NCBI RefSeq assembly: GCF_027943255.1
Contig: NC_072892.1
Location: 123,149,792-123,213,791, forward strand
Length of the DNA stretch: 64,000 nt
Direction: 5' to 3'
From: Anastrepha obliqua
Lineage: Eukaryota; Arthropoda; Insecta; Diptera; Tephritidae
The notes under the pieces: generated by a model
Told to the model about the DNA's origin: nothing
Databases searched by the model: none
What the model saw: only the letters and a program-made list of their open reading frames with translations
Shown: piece by piece, positions 12,645 to 24,597 of the stretch
How the letters are laid out: each line of letters starts with the position of its first letter
Numbering within the stretch: the stretch's first letter is position 1
Translations under genes and position numbers: made by a program

Positions 12645-13080
12645 TCTCATCATGCCCATCCTAACTTTTGGCGCAGAAGCGTGGACGATGACAACATCCG
12701 CTAAGGCTACGCTTGGAGTGTGTGAGAGAAAAATTCTGCTCAAGATTTTTGGACCTTTGCATGTTGTTGACGGCGAGTATCGCAGGCGACGGAACGATGA
12801 GCTGTATGACATTTACGGCGACATAGACATAGCGCAGTGAATAAGGATCCAGCGGCTACGCTGGCTGGGTCATGTCGTCCGAATGAATACAAACAATCCG
12901 GCTCTGAAAGTATTCGATGAGGTACCAGTTGGTGGTTGCTGAGGAAAAGGAAGGCCTCCTCTGCATTGGAAAGAACAGGTGGAGAAGGACTTGGCTTCAC
13001 TTGGTGTGTCCACCTGGCGCCGGTTAACACGAGAAAGAAACTCGCGCCAAAACTAGGCCAAATTGCGTAAGCGGTTATCG
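12645..13080 (+). pseudogene. RTE-type LINE C-terminal remnant
   Basis: Plus strand: MPILTFGAEAWTMTTSAKAT, CERKILLKIFGPL, then RIQRLRWLGHVVRMNTNNPA and LHWKEQVEKDL. These are the conserved post-RT motifs of RTE-like LINEs (PVL-x-YG-x-E-x-W; R-x-RWLGHV-x-R). A stop at 12838 and a frame change near 12940 show decay. Related pieces are at 51290 and 59215. Confidence 0.85.
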
Positions 13081-14057
13081 CGGCCATTAAGAAGAGAAGA
13101 AGGCAGCAAATTGAAATTCATGAGCTCCGCTTGCTGGTTCATGTGTTGTGAACGAACAAAAGAGGTTAGTTGCGTGAAACGACGTTAGGAAGGTTTTGTT
13201 CTCACAATTTACTTATGCGTTTTGCTTTCATTAACGTACTCTTTAGCGAAAGAGCTTTGAGGTCATTGAAGTTCCGTTCGAATGTTGGATATGCAATGGA
13301 CTATGCTGATTACATGCTTGAAGCTGAAGGTTTTCGGCAAATCCAAGACCAACCGCAGTGAAAAGATATGTTTGGTAGTGTTATTGGAGGATTTAGTGGA
13401 GATTTTATTTATTTCGCGGAAAACTTTAAGTTTGCAACATTTTTGAGAAAAAATAAACTTCACGCATTTCATGTCATGCCTGTTTCTAAATGATGCGGCT
13501 TTCATGATATCTTAAAACTTCTAAGTAATTTCTTTGAAATCATCTTCATGTAAGATAGTTTCCAAACTAATTGAAATAATTATTTTTTACACCACAAGTG
13601 ACATAAGAAACAAAGATTTGGGCGACTTTGATAACACTTGATAACACACATTTGTCTGCTAGCAAGGGCACAGAACGAAGCTCAGCCAAAACTATTTCAT
13701 TTTGAGCCTAACTCTAATTGAAAATTTTTTGCGATTATTAATTCAGTAACCCGAAAACAATTTCATAAAACACAGGCAAACTCGTTTCGCTCACATTTTT
13801 TGCACGCCATAGGTGCTGGGAATTTGCCTACATTGAATTTTTTGAATAGCTTTTTGGGCGCACACACCCAAACATATGGATTAAAATACTAGTGCGAGGC
13901 ATTTGAAGTTTGCATTTCTGGTTTTCATAGCTCACATAAGCGTGCACACTATATAAGTACACACACACACATACATATACTTATATAATAACTGTACTGG
14001 CCATTATTTGCAGCTTCGGTGGCCTTCCTGGCCCATCAACAATCACCAGTTACTTAC
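13081..14057. other. Intron sequence, nothing recognised
   Basis: Intronic, with a CA microsatellite at about 13959-13976. A 63-codon open frame at 13170 has no family signature. Confidence 0.5.
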
Positions 14058-14349
14058 TTTGATTTCATTTCGCAAATTCAAAATATTTTCTGATGCTCTA
14101 TTGGCCAGCAACTCGCCAAGTATTGCACGCCATTGCTGTGCATGCTGAGATATGCTGTCCATAAGCTTCCTCAAATTGATGCGAATACTTTTGACATTCC
14201 AAAAGGGAGGCATCGTTTGTATCTCCTCAATGATATTGGCAAAAAATGTAAATTTCTCATCAAGTGCCACAAGTGGCATGCCACGATTAATAAATTTCTC
14301 AGCTATGGTATGTTTATCGAAGGCCCACAAGTAGAAGTATTGACGAAAT
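14058..14349 (-). CDS. Axonemal dynein heavy chain, exon 13 of 14 (start of linker, DHC_N2)
   Basis: Exon of 292 nt (97 codons), acceptor TTACTTACAG, donor GTAAGTAAC. It encodes FRQYFYLWAFDKHTIAEKF and VALDEKFTFFANIIEEI, then a helix ending LLANRASENILNLRNEIK. The Y-x-x-L-W-x-x-D-K-x-x-x-x-E-K-F motif followed by DEK-hydrophobic-x-F-hydrophobic marks entry to the linker that swings during the power stroke. The motif agrees best with the DNAH10 class as I recall it, with moderate certainty. Confidence 0.94.
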
Positions 14350-14462
14350 CTGTAAGTAAAACAAAGAGAGAGTAGAGTGAGCGTGAGAGTTATAGACGAC
14401 AAGAGCGTTAAGATTGCTTTCGTAGAATTCAAGAGCGAATGTAATAAATAGTCTCCACTTAC

Positions 14463-14545
14463 TTGGAAATAACGACTTTGCACTCGTATACCAAAGCGTT
14501 GGCAACCTCATGAACGCGCACGGCCAAATGGCTGATGTCGCGTAC
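14463..14545 (-). CDS. Axonemal dynein heavy chain, exon 12 of 14
   Basis: Short exon of 83 nt, acceptor AATCTAAAG, donor GTAAGTGG. It encodes VRDISHLAVRVHEVANALVY and ends two bases into the Lys codon completed by exon 13. It falls where dyneins have a helical pair before the linker tryptophan motif. Its assignment rests on phase, splice sites and position between two unmistakable dynein exons. Confidence 0.85.
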
Positions 14546-14619
14546 CTTTAGATTTTTTAGATTTTTTTCGATTTGTTAGCAAAAGGATGTTGTAAATTCC
14601 TGAGAGTCCATCAGCTTAC

Positions 14620-14728
14620 CTGGATGACATCCTCGTAGAATGTGAAGATGTACTTATCGCCGTATCCGTCATTAATTGGCGCACAAGGCAGGCATGTGCC
14701 ATCCATCCATCGCGTGTAGATGTGGATC
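14620..14728 (-). CDS. Axonemal dynein heavy chain, exon 11 of 14
   Basis: Exon of 109 nt, acceptor AATTCCAAG, donor GTAAGCTG. It encodes IYTRWMDGTCLPCAP followed by YIFTFYEDVIQ. The R-W-M-x-G-T/S-C motif followed by F-Y-x-D/E-V/I is a hallmark of the axonemal dynein region just before the linker. One base at the start completes the Arg codon of exon 10, and the exon ends in phase 0. Confidence 0.94.
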
Positions 14729-14786
14729 CTTGGAATTATTGGAAATATTACAAAAGTGAAATATTTTTATTATAAATTTTGCTTAC

Positions 14787-14948
14787 CTCTCTAGATAATC
14801 TTTAGCCGCTTGCAGCATTATGTTCTGCATCTCCGAAGCGCTTGGCTCCAGCATAATTTCGGACATCATCATTACGGCATTCACTTCGAACATGGGCACA
14901 TCACTTAGTAAACGTTCAATGAAGCACTTCAGATTTTTATAGGCGTTG
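14787..14948 (-). CDS. Axonemal dynein heavy chain, exon 10 of 14
   Basis: Exon of 162 nt, acceptor TTCATTTACAG, donor GTAAGC. One base completes the Asp codon of exon 9. It encodes NLKCFIERLLSDVPMFEV, then MSEIMLEPSASEMQNIML. The L-x-x-D/N-V-P-L/M-F motif and the later E-I-x-L-x-P motif are typical of axonemal heavy chains at the tail to linker boundary. Exons 9-13 are tightly clustered, with introns of 70-190 bp, unlike the multi-kilobase introns elsewhere. Confidence 0.92.
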
Positions 14949-15031
14949 CTGTAAATGAAGAAGAATACCAAAATACACAACACAACATAAAGAGCATTTC
15001 CGGTGTCCCGAGCACGTCCGGTTTCACTCAC

Positions 15032-15657
15032 TCCAGGATGCACTGGTAGGTGATCTGTTCCCAATAAGTATAGTAACCGCGCATCTCCTCCGAACGTCCA
15101 GTGAAAGTGCCCAACACCAGACTCTCCAACTTCACCAACACCGGCCCAATCGAGTCATATATCTTCTTCATGTGTGCACACTTTTCATTGCGCGATTGCT
15201 CCAACTTCTCATAGTATCCTTGAAAATGATACATATCCTTGCCGCACTCTCTTTCTTGTTGTGTCAGTTCGGCCTCCTCTTCTTTTAAGTGAACGAGCTT
15301 GACTGGTGGAACAGGGCGCGTACTTGGATCATCCGCTTGGGCACTAAGTGCTGATTCTTGTTGCGTTACTGATGCATTCGATTCAGCAGTGAATTGCAAA
15401 GCCGGCGTTTTGGGCGTGGGGTCGATGCCGGTGCGGTCGTGTATATCAAAAAGATTGAAATGCTTAATGCGATTTATGCGACTTTTTACATCCAAACGTA
15501 TGAAATTGATTTGCGATACGATTGAAGTAAGTTTACGTATCAAAACGTTAACAGATTCGCAATATTTTACAATATTAAACGACAGCCAGGTGTACCGGCC
15601 AATGCCGGTTTGTATGACGAGTTCGGTTTCAAAGAGATGTTCACGTAGGAAGTTGAC
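15032..15657 (-). CDS. Axonemal dynein heavy chain, exon 9 of 14 (end of DHC_N1)
   Basis: Largest exon, 626 nt (208 codons plus two bases; about residues 547-754 of the visible protein). Acceptor CCTCCTCTAG, donor GTGAGTG. It begins VNFLREHLFETELVIQTGIG followed by RYTW, the L-x-P-G-L-x-x-L-T-W-like motif of dynein tails. The middle is a Ser, Ala, Pro and Glu-rich low-complexity spacer. Near the end GYYTYWEQITYQCIL matches the YY-x-YWE block preceding the linker. That block and nearby residues resemble DNAH10-class chains best from memory. Confidence 0.92.
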
Positions 15658-18503
15658 CTAGAGGAGGAGTATCGAAAATTAGAGGCAGGCTTTGAATTTA
15701 ATAATTATAAATATTAAGTATACAAAGGATTTTCAATAAATATTTACGATTTGACTACACAGGTCATACATATATTAATTTTTTGAAGTTCATAAAATTA
15801 AATAATTTTCAGTACGGTAAATGTACAACCCACCACTTGGTTTTTTAAGCAAATGTTAGTGAATCGATTGCATTGTGCTCAAGATTAAAATTATTTCAGG
15901 AAATTATCTCCTTTATAAAAACTGTAATATCATTTTAACAGAAAAACCGTCAACCTTAATAAAAGAACCGAAAATGTTGGTATTTAAAAAAAAAGTTAAG
16001 AAACAATTTTAATGAAATTTTTTACTAAAACAAAAATATTAAAAATTCTTTTATCATTTTTCTTAAGCAAATCAAACGCAGAAAGTGGCGATCACACATT
16101 GATAAAACCACCAGATAGCATCACCAGAATGGCGCTGGACTGGAACATGCAAGAGAGTAGAGGTCGCGGTCGGCCAAAGAACATTTAGAAAAGGTCGATG
16201 TTGCGCGAACTAGCAGATGCCGACATCACATGGGACGACATAAAACCAACAGCCCAGAACCGTGCACGATGAAAGAGTCTTGGCGAGGCCCTATGCTTCC
16301 GAGAGGAGTGAACAGGAAAAAGCAGAAAAAAAGCATACATTTGATAATAGTTGAAAGAAAGGGGCAAATCAAATCAACCAGAAGAAAAAAATTTGCCCGA
16401 GTATTTATTTTTTTCCATATTTGCGTATTAAGATAACAAAAATAAAAAAATCGAAAAGTCGAAATTTAAAAGGAAGACAGAAAAGAATCAAAATCAATTA
16501 TTTTACGAAAAAACTTTAATAATTAAACAAAAAAATTTTATTTGTAGAAATTACAAAAAAAAAAACATTGGTTATATCACATTTTTTTTAGCAAAGAGAT
16601 TAAAATAAAAATGTTTAATACTACAAAGAGACTCTTTGAATACAATTGAATTTTTTACTAAAATAAAAAAATTTTAAATTTAAATTAAACATTTTTTATC
16701 ACTTTTGTATCATCTGGAGGGAAAAATGCCATTGCTTTCATTCGAGCATAATTAAAAAAAATCAAAAATTGAAATATTTAGACATTTTTTATTATTTTTA
16801 CATGATTTCGAGGGAAAAGGGTACGAAAAATGTTAGTATTTCAAAAAATGTGATAAGTTTTTTTTAACAACCAAAAAAAAAAATTCCTATAAAAAATGCT
16901 CGAATTTCATATTTCACATATTGCATTCTATTATGAAATTTGCTCACTCTATAAAAAGTTAAGTAAATGTAAAGGAAAAACTCCTTTTGTAAAATTAATT
17001 TTCTAAAATATACTGCAGGTACCAAAAACAATAATATTAATAATAATGACAATGAAAATAACAAGTCGAAGATGTAGAAATTAAACAAAAAAGTTAAACA
17101 TAAATGGTAATCACGTTTTTTACTAAAAGAGTTTAAAATAAAATTTTTTTCAACGAAAAACTAAATAATTTCGAATACGAACGAATTTTTCACCAGTGAA
17201 GACCCTTTATTTTTTGTAGATAAAGTAACTAAATAAAAATTAAAATTTGTTAAAAAAAACCAGAAAAACAGATTACAATCGAATGTAAAAAAAAAAATAG
17301 GTTATAATCGAGTTATTTACAAAAATAAAAAAAAAATATTAAAATTAAAGTACAATTTTTTATCATTTCGAGGGAATGAAAGGATGGCATCATTTGAGTA
17401 TAATTGAGAATCAAAAAAAAACTTAATATTCAAATTTAAAAAATATAATGATTATTTTTTTTTTTACCAACCAATATTTCGAATGTTATTTTTTAAATAT
17501 TATATTTCATTGTCTCATGCAATCATGCATTTTTGTCTCTCTAAAGCAAATTACATACCATTTCAAAGAAAATTCTGCATTTGAAAAATGTATTTTTATA
17601 AATAATACCTATTTATGGCAATGAAAAAAAAGAAGACAAATCAATAAATTCGAAAACTAAAAAAAGAGTTGTTGAAATGTGGTAACTAAATTTTTTACCA
17701 AAAATTATAATATAAAATTTTTTTTTATCAATTTAAAAATTTTAATAATTTCTGTTACCAATTGTGATAATTAATTTTTTTACTACAAATGATTACATTT
17801 TTTTTAATCTTAATGGTTTTTTTTATCAAAACGAAGAAAAAGTTTTTTATCAAAAAATTGCTCGAATTGTATTATTTGAATATTTCATCATGGAATCCGG
17901 AATTTATTTTTATTAATAAATAGTTATAGATAGTTTAATTTTAAAGGAAATGTTGCATTTTTTTGAAATGAATTGTATAATGGAAAAAAGGAAATTTAAC
18001 TTAAAATTAAAAAAAAAATAAATAAAATTGTTTACCAAAAATTAAAAAAATTCAATTATCTATCATTTTTGTATTATTTCCATTTGAGCATTATTGAGAA
18101 AGAATCAAAACTGTCAAAGACGAAAAGGAAAAAAATAGCAAATTTTGTAAATGCACATTTTTTTTTTATATTAAATAAATTTGAAATTTTTTAAATGTAA
18201 ACTTTTTTTATAGTTTTCATTAGAAAGTACTGAAAGAAATCATAGAAAAATTTATTTAGTTTTCTTTCACACCAAAAATCATTTATCTCACAATTCGAAG
18301 GAAAAATTCCACGCAAAAAATTAGAAATTTAAACCCCTAATCTTAGCAGCCGCTTCATATTTACTCACTTCGCATAATTATAGTCCTGCGTAGTAACACA
18401 TCTTCACCAAACTTGATCAGAAACAAAACTATGATTTTTTAGGTGATTACTATTGTCGTGTTTGTCGGATGGATACGAAGGGCACCCACAGCTATTTAGT
18501 ATA
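15658..18503. repeat. Very AT-rich intron with a decayed repeat and one LINE tail
   Basis: Between 16440 and 18340 the sequence is almost all A and T. It repeats a loosely conserved block containing TTTATCA..., a CGAGGGAA or CTGGAGGGAA motif, TTGAG(T/C)ATAATTGAGAA and runs of AAAATC. Recognisable instances start near 16690, 17345 and 18055, and a second block recurs near 16863, 17463 and 17858. This fits a heavily mutated tandem or satellite-like repeat of several hundred bp (inference). No coding potential apart from the LINE tail annotated separately. Confidence 0.45.
16075..16330 (+). pseudogene. RTE-type LINE 3' terminal remnant
   Basis: Read across frameshifts, the plus strand gives IKRRKWR, ITRMALDWNMQE, SRGRGRPKN, TWDDIK and a WKSLVEALC-like end. 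This is the IGH-x-LRK ... GRPK-x-(T/S)W ... L-x-x-ALCS tail of a second RTE-like family. The last 40 bp (GAGGCCCTATGCTTCC) recur at 31830. Confidence 0.75.
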
Positions 18504-19006
18504 GGGTTTTTCAGTAAGAGCGCTTCAACTTTTGAACTTTTTTGAATAAAACACAAACGGTTTGACTTTTTTAACTAGTTTTTTTTTATTATCGAGTTTG
18601 AACATATACATTTAAGTATGAAATTCGATTTCTTTTGCATTACCACCAGGTGCACGCTTTACGAAGTCCAATCGTTGAACTCAATTTTCGACCACTCTTT
18701 TGCATAAATCGGCCGAAATTCCAGCAATTTCGCGTTCAATATTGGCTCTGAGCTCACAAATCGTCGCCGGCTTGTTACTGTAGACCAATGACTTCACATA
18801 ACCCCAAAACGGGACTGCTTGTTAAATGGACCGTAAAATGGCCGTAATGCTCTTAAAGTAGCAGCAACAGAACGATTATTTTCATAAAAAATTTGCACTA
18901 TTTGCAATCGTTGCTCAAGTGTGTAGCGTTCCATGATGAAATGTATACTAATGAAGTTTAAAAATTACAAGCGAAAAATAAAAAATATTGCGTCGTTCGC
19001 CCACCC
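18504..19006 (-). mobile_element. DD41D-like mariner deletion derivative, copy A
   Basis: About 500 bp flanked by TA-rich sites, minus orientation. It keeps the transposase N terminus (ERYTLEQRLQIVQIFYENN, from 18933) fused directly to the C-terminal 60 residues (SLVYSNKPATICELRANIE). The same internal junction, with AACAAGC beside GTCCCGTTTTGGG, is present in the copies at 35697-38047 and 42559-43100. Non-autonomous. Confidence 0.82.
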
Positions 19007-19054
19007 TATACAGTAATTCCCTAGGGTATTAAGACTTACATATATGGTATTGTA

Positions 19055-20316
19055 TTGGTTGGCAACTAAGTATTTCCGGATTTTTTTTAGAACAAGAACA
19101 ATTTTTTCATGGAACTAAATAATTTTATCCTGTAATGTATTACCCATTTTGATCAATGACCTTTTGCCATCTTTCCTTCACCCACGTTCATAAAACTTCT
19201 GGTTTTTATTAGCAAAAAACTGAATAAGGTACGACTGCATCACTATCATTATTGAAATTTTTACCATTCATGGAGTTTTGCAGAAATCGAAACAAAAAGT
19301 AATCAGATGGTGCAAGGTCAGGACTACATGGAGGATGTAGCAAAACGTCCCAACCAAGCTCCAATAACTTTTGCCGGGCGGCCAAAGTTGTGTGTGGCCC
19401 TGCATTGTCATGATGGAATGCAATACCTTTTCGATTTGTCAATTTGGGCAGCTTTTCTTCAAATGCATTGTATAATTTCGTTAGTTGTTCAATGTGGACA
19501 TCAGAATTGATCGTTCGGTTGGGTGGTAAGAGTTCAAAGTAGACAATTCCTTTGTAATCCTACCAAAACCTTCCCTTGATGAATATCAGCTTTTGATGTT
19601 GTTTGAGTTGGTTCACCTGGCCTGCTCCACGATCTTTTCTGCTTGATATTGTTGTAAACAAACCATTTTTCGTCGCCAGTTATCAGTTGTTTTAAAAATG
19701 GATCATTTTTATTACGTTTCTTTAGCAAATTGCAGCTGTTAATGCGTTGCGTTAAATGCGTTTCTTTCAGTTCGTGAGGAACCCATGTATGAGATTTTTG
19801 AATATAGCCAAGTGGTTTTAAGTGATTTTCAATGCATGTATGTGATACATGAAGCTTCTCTGCAATCTCACGTGTTGTACTGTGACGATCTGTATCGATT
19901 ATTGCTTTGATTAGGGCGCCATCAACTTCAACTGGACGACCAGAGCGTTTTTCATCTTTGAGTGAAAAATCACCAAAACGAATATTGGCAAACCAATTTT
20001 TGACACTGCCGTTCTTTTAAGGCTTCGTCATCTTAAACAGCACATAACTTTTTATTATCTTGCGATGCGGTTTTCCCTTTTACGGAAATAAAAAAGCAAA
20101 ATATGACGAAAATGTTCCTTTTGATTTTCCATTTTTCAACGAACGCCAAACGAAAACTGCGCAACCGATCAAAAAACTTGTTTTTACTGATTGACAGCTG
20201 AATTGCCACCTATCAAATAACAAAATGTGTTTTACATTTGTACTACTTCTGCAAGCCTACAAATTCAACTGAAGCCATCTATGAGTGAAATCCGCAATTA
20301 CTTAGTTGCCAACCCT
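19055..20316 (-). mobile_element. Full-length decayed mariner (cecropia/Hsmar1-like)
   Basis: 1262 bp with TA at each end and inverted repeats TTGGTTGGCAACTAAGTA and its partner TTAGTTGCCAACCC. Minus-strand frames encode ITGDEKWFVYNN, GIAFHHDNAGPHTT and CSPDLAPSDYFLF, with DD34D spacing. Frames are broken by stops between 19440 and 19540 and upstream of 19740. WVPHELKETH is retained. Classification from recall of SETMAR-like sequences. Confidence 0.85.
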
Positions 20317-20340
20317 TACGTGTGTACATACGTAGATGTA

Positions 20341-20700
20341 CAGGGTTGGCCATATTAAACTGACCCATTGAGTAACCCTATAACTTTTTACTGTAATTTG
20401 AAATCTAAGGTTTACGTCAACAAGCCAAAGACACTAGGCGCACTTAAGGCCAATATCCGACGGGAAATAGCCGCCATATCGGCCGAGACGCTGGCCAAAA
20501 CTATGGAAAACGCCGAAAAACGGGCACATTACGCTATACGAGCTAAGGGCGACCACTTGCGCGATATCATATTCAAAAAGTGATGTAAACGAATCTCCTT
20601 GAACTAAATTAAATGTTTTTCACAATGAAACACAAAAAAATGTTTCTTTTTCCATATTTTTTTAATAATCACATGGGTCAGTTTAAGATGGCCAACCCTG
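20341..20700 (+). mobile_element. 360 bp MITE carrying a transposase C terminus
   Basis: The ends CAGGGTTGGCCATATTAAAC and GATGGCCAACCCTG form a near-perfect inverted repeat of about 30 bp, flanked by TA. It retains KVYVNKPKTLGALKANIRRE and GDHLRDIIFKK, the C terminus of a DD41D-like transposase. Everything upstream is deleted. Deletion-derived MITE from a third DD41D-like lineage. Confidence 0.85.
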
Positions 20701-21249
20701 TACTTGAATAAAACTAAGTTCTATTTAAATTCAAATTCTATTCAAAACAATTTTATACTCAAACTCAATCATGAATGGTTTTAAGAGCCTAACGGTAATT
20801 ATTTAGTACGAAGTCGAAATAATTTTTTCGTGCAGTCATCTTTCGCTTTTAGAAATGCACTAATTCTAGACGGCGTAATGTTGGTCAAGTCTTGGAAAAT
20901 ATCAGTTTAAATTTGTTACAATTTTGATTTTGTTTCCATTTTCATCGTTGATGCGAGAAACATTCTCGCTTACTGTCAAGCACCGCTTTAGCTCATCCTA
21001 AAAATTTTTTATGGGTAGATACATTTTCAACAACGAAATTTTCATACTATTGTTTTTGTACCTTTATAGTTCTCATTATGCCCTTTGACAGCTTAGCGGC
21101 AAGAGCCGCATTATTTTGTTTTCTTTTTTTTGGTTTTTGTACAGCAAAAGGGCAAAGCTCAATGGAAATTTTCACTTATGCCCAAATGCAAATAACTTTC
21201 AATTAAATAGTATAAGAGCAAATGGTCTTCATTGTGACACTTATATTGT

Positions 21250-21530
21250 AATTTTAAGAACAACATAGCGCAAAATTCTTGATTTTATTGGTGGAAATAA
21301 TCATGCGAATGAGTCAACAGTTCAAAGGTTGGTGAACAAATATCAAGAAACTGGTTCAGTCGAGGATATAAAAAAAAGACTGATAGACCAAAAAACAGGA
21401 CGTTCTGCTGAGAATATTGCTGCTGTAGCGCAAAGTGTTGCTGAACAACCTTCAACCTCAATATTTGCACGTCATCGATTCTCAAAAATTAGGCATTCAT
21501 GAGTCGACTGTAGGGGCGGATTTTCCCTGT
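21250..21530 (+). pseudogene. DD41D-like transposase N-terminal fragment
   Basis: Across frames the plus strand reads STVQRLVNKYQETGSVEDIK, GRSAENIAAVAQSVAEQPST. This is the paired-like HTH region of rosa-type transposases (compare 8021-8200). A frameshift lies near 21290, and the catalytic part is absent. Confidence 0.75.
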
Positions 21531-22689
21531 AGATGTGCGTGGTGAACATTTGAGTGATACCATTTTTCATTTATAATTGTTACGAGACGTATTTTGTTTG
21601 AATAAAAATAGTGAAACCTGAAAGAATCAAAACAACATCTGGGAGCGTCCTTTGAAAGATCCTTTAAATTGTGTTGTTGTGTTGCCATAGTAGATTTCAA
21701 ATGCCGTTATGTCAGGCAACTTACTCATGAAGTTCTATATTGTGTTAAAAGTTTATTAGGGTTTCTTCTAACTTTCTTCTTTGACTTTAGAAAATTTCGC
21801 ATCCAGTTCGCTCAACTGACTTATAATTATACTGTCTAGCTAGTATACTGCCACTAAGTAGTAGGTGAATACTCCTATAGCCACTTGTACATAAAAAAGC
21901 TGCAACATTTTTAACGCCATTTCAGATAAGCACTACAGTTCAGCGCTGGTTGCCCCGCATTTGCAAACTAGTTGAAGCATAATAAATTTTAAAGCAGGAT
22001 AATTTGAATAATGCGCTGCTTAATGTTGCTTCAAAACCCCCAGAGGCCTCATCACTCCTTTGCTTACAAAAACTGGATATTAATTTTGATTGTTTTTAAC
22101 TTTTGCGCCATACCAAATTTATGTGTACTTTCTGAGTCATTACACATACGCACCTGCTGTACAAACACAAGTGTGTGCAACACGCCGGAATAAAAAAAAT
22201 GCGCTGCGAGGAAAGTAGTAAATAATATTCATGTGTGCTTGATGGCAGGAATGGAGCTTTACAACCGAAACGTATAATGAAATGGCTTCTGATTGTTTAA
22301 GAAGAGGTAACCAACTGGATTTTGCTTTGGTTTTTGGTCGATAAACAAACAAAGTGGAATAAGCTAAGAAGAGTTTCAAAATTTTTAAGAAGTTTTGAAA
22401 TTATTTTATGTAAATTTTTCAGTGAATCGCCAGCCATGTCAGCTAGCGGTCGTTTCGTTTGTAAACTATAATTACTTAGCCAAATGTCCGGCTTGCAGAT
22501 TGGGCCAATTCTGCGCTCCATAAGAGCCACAAAATGGTTTCATGTAGATAAATAAATGAATAAAATGATCGACCACAACCACATCATAACCAAATGAACA
22601 AAATTCTTACCGACTATAGAACAAAAATTCAAGTAAAAAAAACCCGGGTTAAAACACGAAATAATAGAAAAAGATTAGAAAGAAGCGTG
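21531..22689. other. Intron sequence, nothing recognised
   Basis: No family signature on either strand; short open frames only. Confidence 0.5.
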
Positions 22690-24440
22690 CCTCGAATGGT
22701 AATAGGAAAACTACCGAGTGTATTAGGTAAGGTTAGGTTGAAGCGGTTGTCTACATATTGCAGGACACACTCAGGCTCATGGCCCATTGTGATGCCGCGG
22801 AACTAGCCCCTATCCCTCCTGAAACCAATGTGTGCTATTCAAAAATTTCGCAAAATCCTTAATTTCGACAGAGCCGAGGTTTTCTAACTCGTTCAAGAAA
22901 TGTCCGCCCAAAATGGCGAGTCTACGTCTGGATAGAGCAGGACAGTGACACAGAAGGTGCGGGATCGTCTCTTTCTCTTCCTCGTCTAGAGAACTTCTGC
23001 AGAAGTCATGTGTTTGTACACCCATTCTCTGGGCGTGCCTACCGATTAGGCAGTGCCTCGTAATAACTGAAAACAGTGTGTTAAGACTATGCTAATCTCT
23101 TCTCAGTAGAAGTTTTGTGCGTTTAGCATTGAGAGTCGGCCACATCTGTCGGGCTATTTTGCAAGTGGTTTCGCTACGCCATCTTTCGTTCCCTCTAACT
23201 CTAACAATTCCCTCGCGGATATGTAGTCTACATGTTTGCAAGGGTATACCTATATCGTTGTCTATGTACTCATCAGTCAATTTGGTACCGATTTTCGCTA
23301 GTTCATCGGCTCTGCAGTCCCTCCTCAGTGTCACAATGGCCAGGAACCCATTATCATTAGGTGAAATAACTCAGCTATCTCGTTAGGAGATGCGCGGCAT
23401 TTCATGGCTACCTTGGAGGTTGTCGACTGTTTTGTGAGGGATTTTATCGTGGCCTGGCTATCAGTGAAAATGTAGATATCATCTCCAGGTATCTTATCAC
23501 ACTGTACCAGTGTCAAAGCTTTCATTATTGCCATCAGTTCAGCCTGAAAGACACTACAGTAGTCCGGGGAGCCGAAAACTGAAGGAGATCCCCAGATGTT
23601 CGGAATATACACCTCCGCCCACCCTGCCTCGAGCTCTGAGCCATCTGTGTATTCATGGATGGACTCGCCCTGTCTTACCACGTCCTGTTCCCATTCTTCG
23701 CTGGAGGGTAGGAGGGTCACGAACGTTGTAGGACAAGTATAGGCGGAACTGTATAGTCCACCTGTCTGGCAAGCCCCAACGTGCCATCCAGGATTTTGCC
23801 GTGGCCATAGTCTGTGTTTGACCACGTACTTAAAGTGCTCTGCCTTATTGCTGCACTGCGCGCAATGTACTTTGCCTGCAGGTCTACCGGAAGGAAGTTT
23901 AATATCACATATAGTGCTTTCGATGGTGTAGTTGACATTGCACCGGTTATAAGATGCAAGTCTTTCGACCCTATCCACTTTTTCAATGTTCACGCCCTTC
24001 TCCAGAGCATCCAATGAGCCTTCCGCAGGAGTATAGCGCCGCCGTAGCTTTGCGCTCTCTATCTGCGATTGTCAGCCCCCAATTTAGCTTCCTATCTAGT
24101 ACAAGTCGTAGATATTTAGCGTTTTCTGTTACCCTAAGGGGTTTTCCTCCTAAAAGTATTTGCTGAAGAGCAGGTATTTTATGTTTTCGGCTGAACAGTA
24201 TCACTTCCGTTTTTTCCGGATTGACTTCTAGTCCTCGACTTTTGCACCATAGTGATAGTCTGTTCAGAGCTCTTTGTTGAAGATCACACATAGTTGGGAG
24301 GTGTTTGCCAGAGGTTGCTAATACAATATCATCGGCATATGAAATTATCTTGCCTCCCATTTTTTCCAGTTCCTGAAGGAGATTATTGACGGTCAGGTTC
24401 CACAGAAGTGGGGGAATCATCCCACTTTGATGTGTACCCC
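22690..24440 (-). pseudogene. LINE 3' portion: RT, RNase H and zinc-knuckle tail
   Basis: Best preserved RNase H-bearing LINE of the window (I/R1 superfamily by domain order). Minus strand from 24440: RT core with IISYADDIVLATSG (YADD catalytic motif), VNPEKTEVILFSRK and KYLRLVLDRKLNW. Then RNase H with EYTDGSELEAGW, FQAELMAIMKAL and YIFTDSQATIKSL (D, E, D residues present). Then the tail LLCHCPALSRRRLAILG at about 22960-22905, ending near 22808. At least two frameshifts (about 24000 and 23332). Upstream RT and endonuclease are missing (5' truncated at the SINE). Confidence 0.88.
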
Positions 24441-24458
24441 TGATCGAGAGTATTATTT

Positions 24459-24590
24459 CTATGAAAAAGCTCCTCATAAAAAAAATATCTGCCGTTCGGA
24501 GTCGGCTGTTGGTCTCTCTATTTGTGGAAAAACATTAAGGCACACTCCACAAATATATGGAAGAGCAGGGCCAAATGTCCAATAAAGGGT
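24459..24590 (+). repeat. tRNA-like SINE, partial copy (3' half)
   Basis: ATGAAAAAGCTCCTCATAAA, ATCTGCCGTTCGGAGTCGGC and a CACACTCCACAAAT stretch match the SINE at 33003-33328 in the reverse orientation. It abuts the truncated 5' end of the LINE on its left. Confidence 0.78.
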
Positions 24591-24597
24591 TTGGGGA

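Noticed and set aside
15299..15661. 120-codon plus-strand frame
   Set aside because: Antisense shadow of dynein exon 9.
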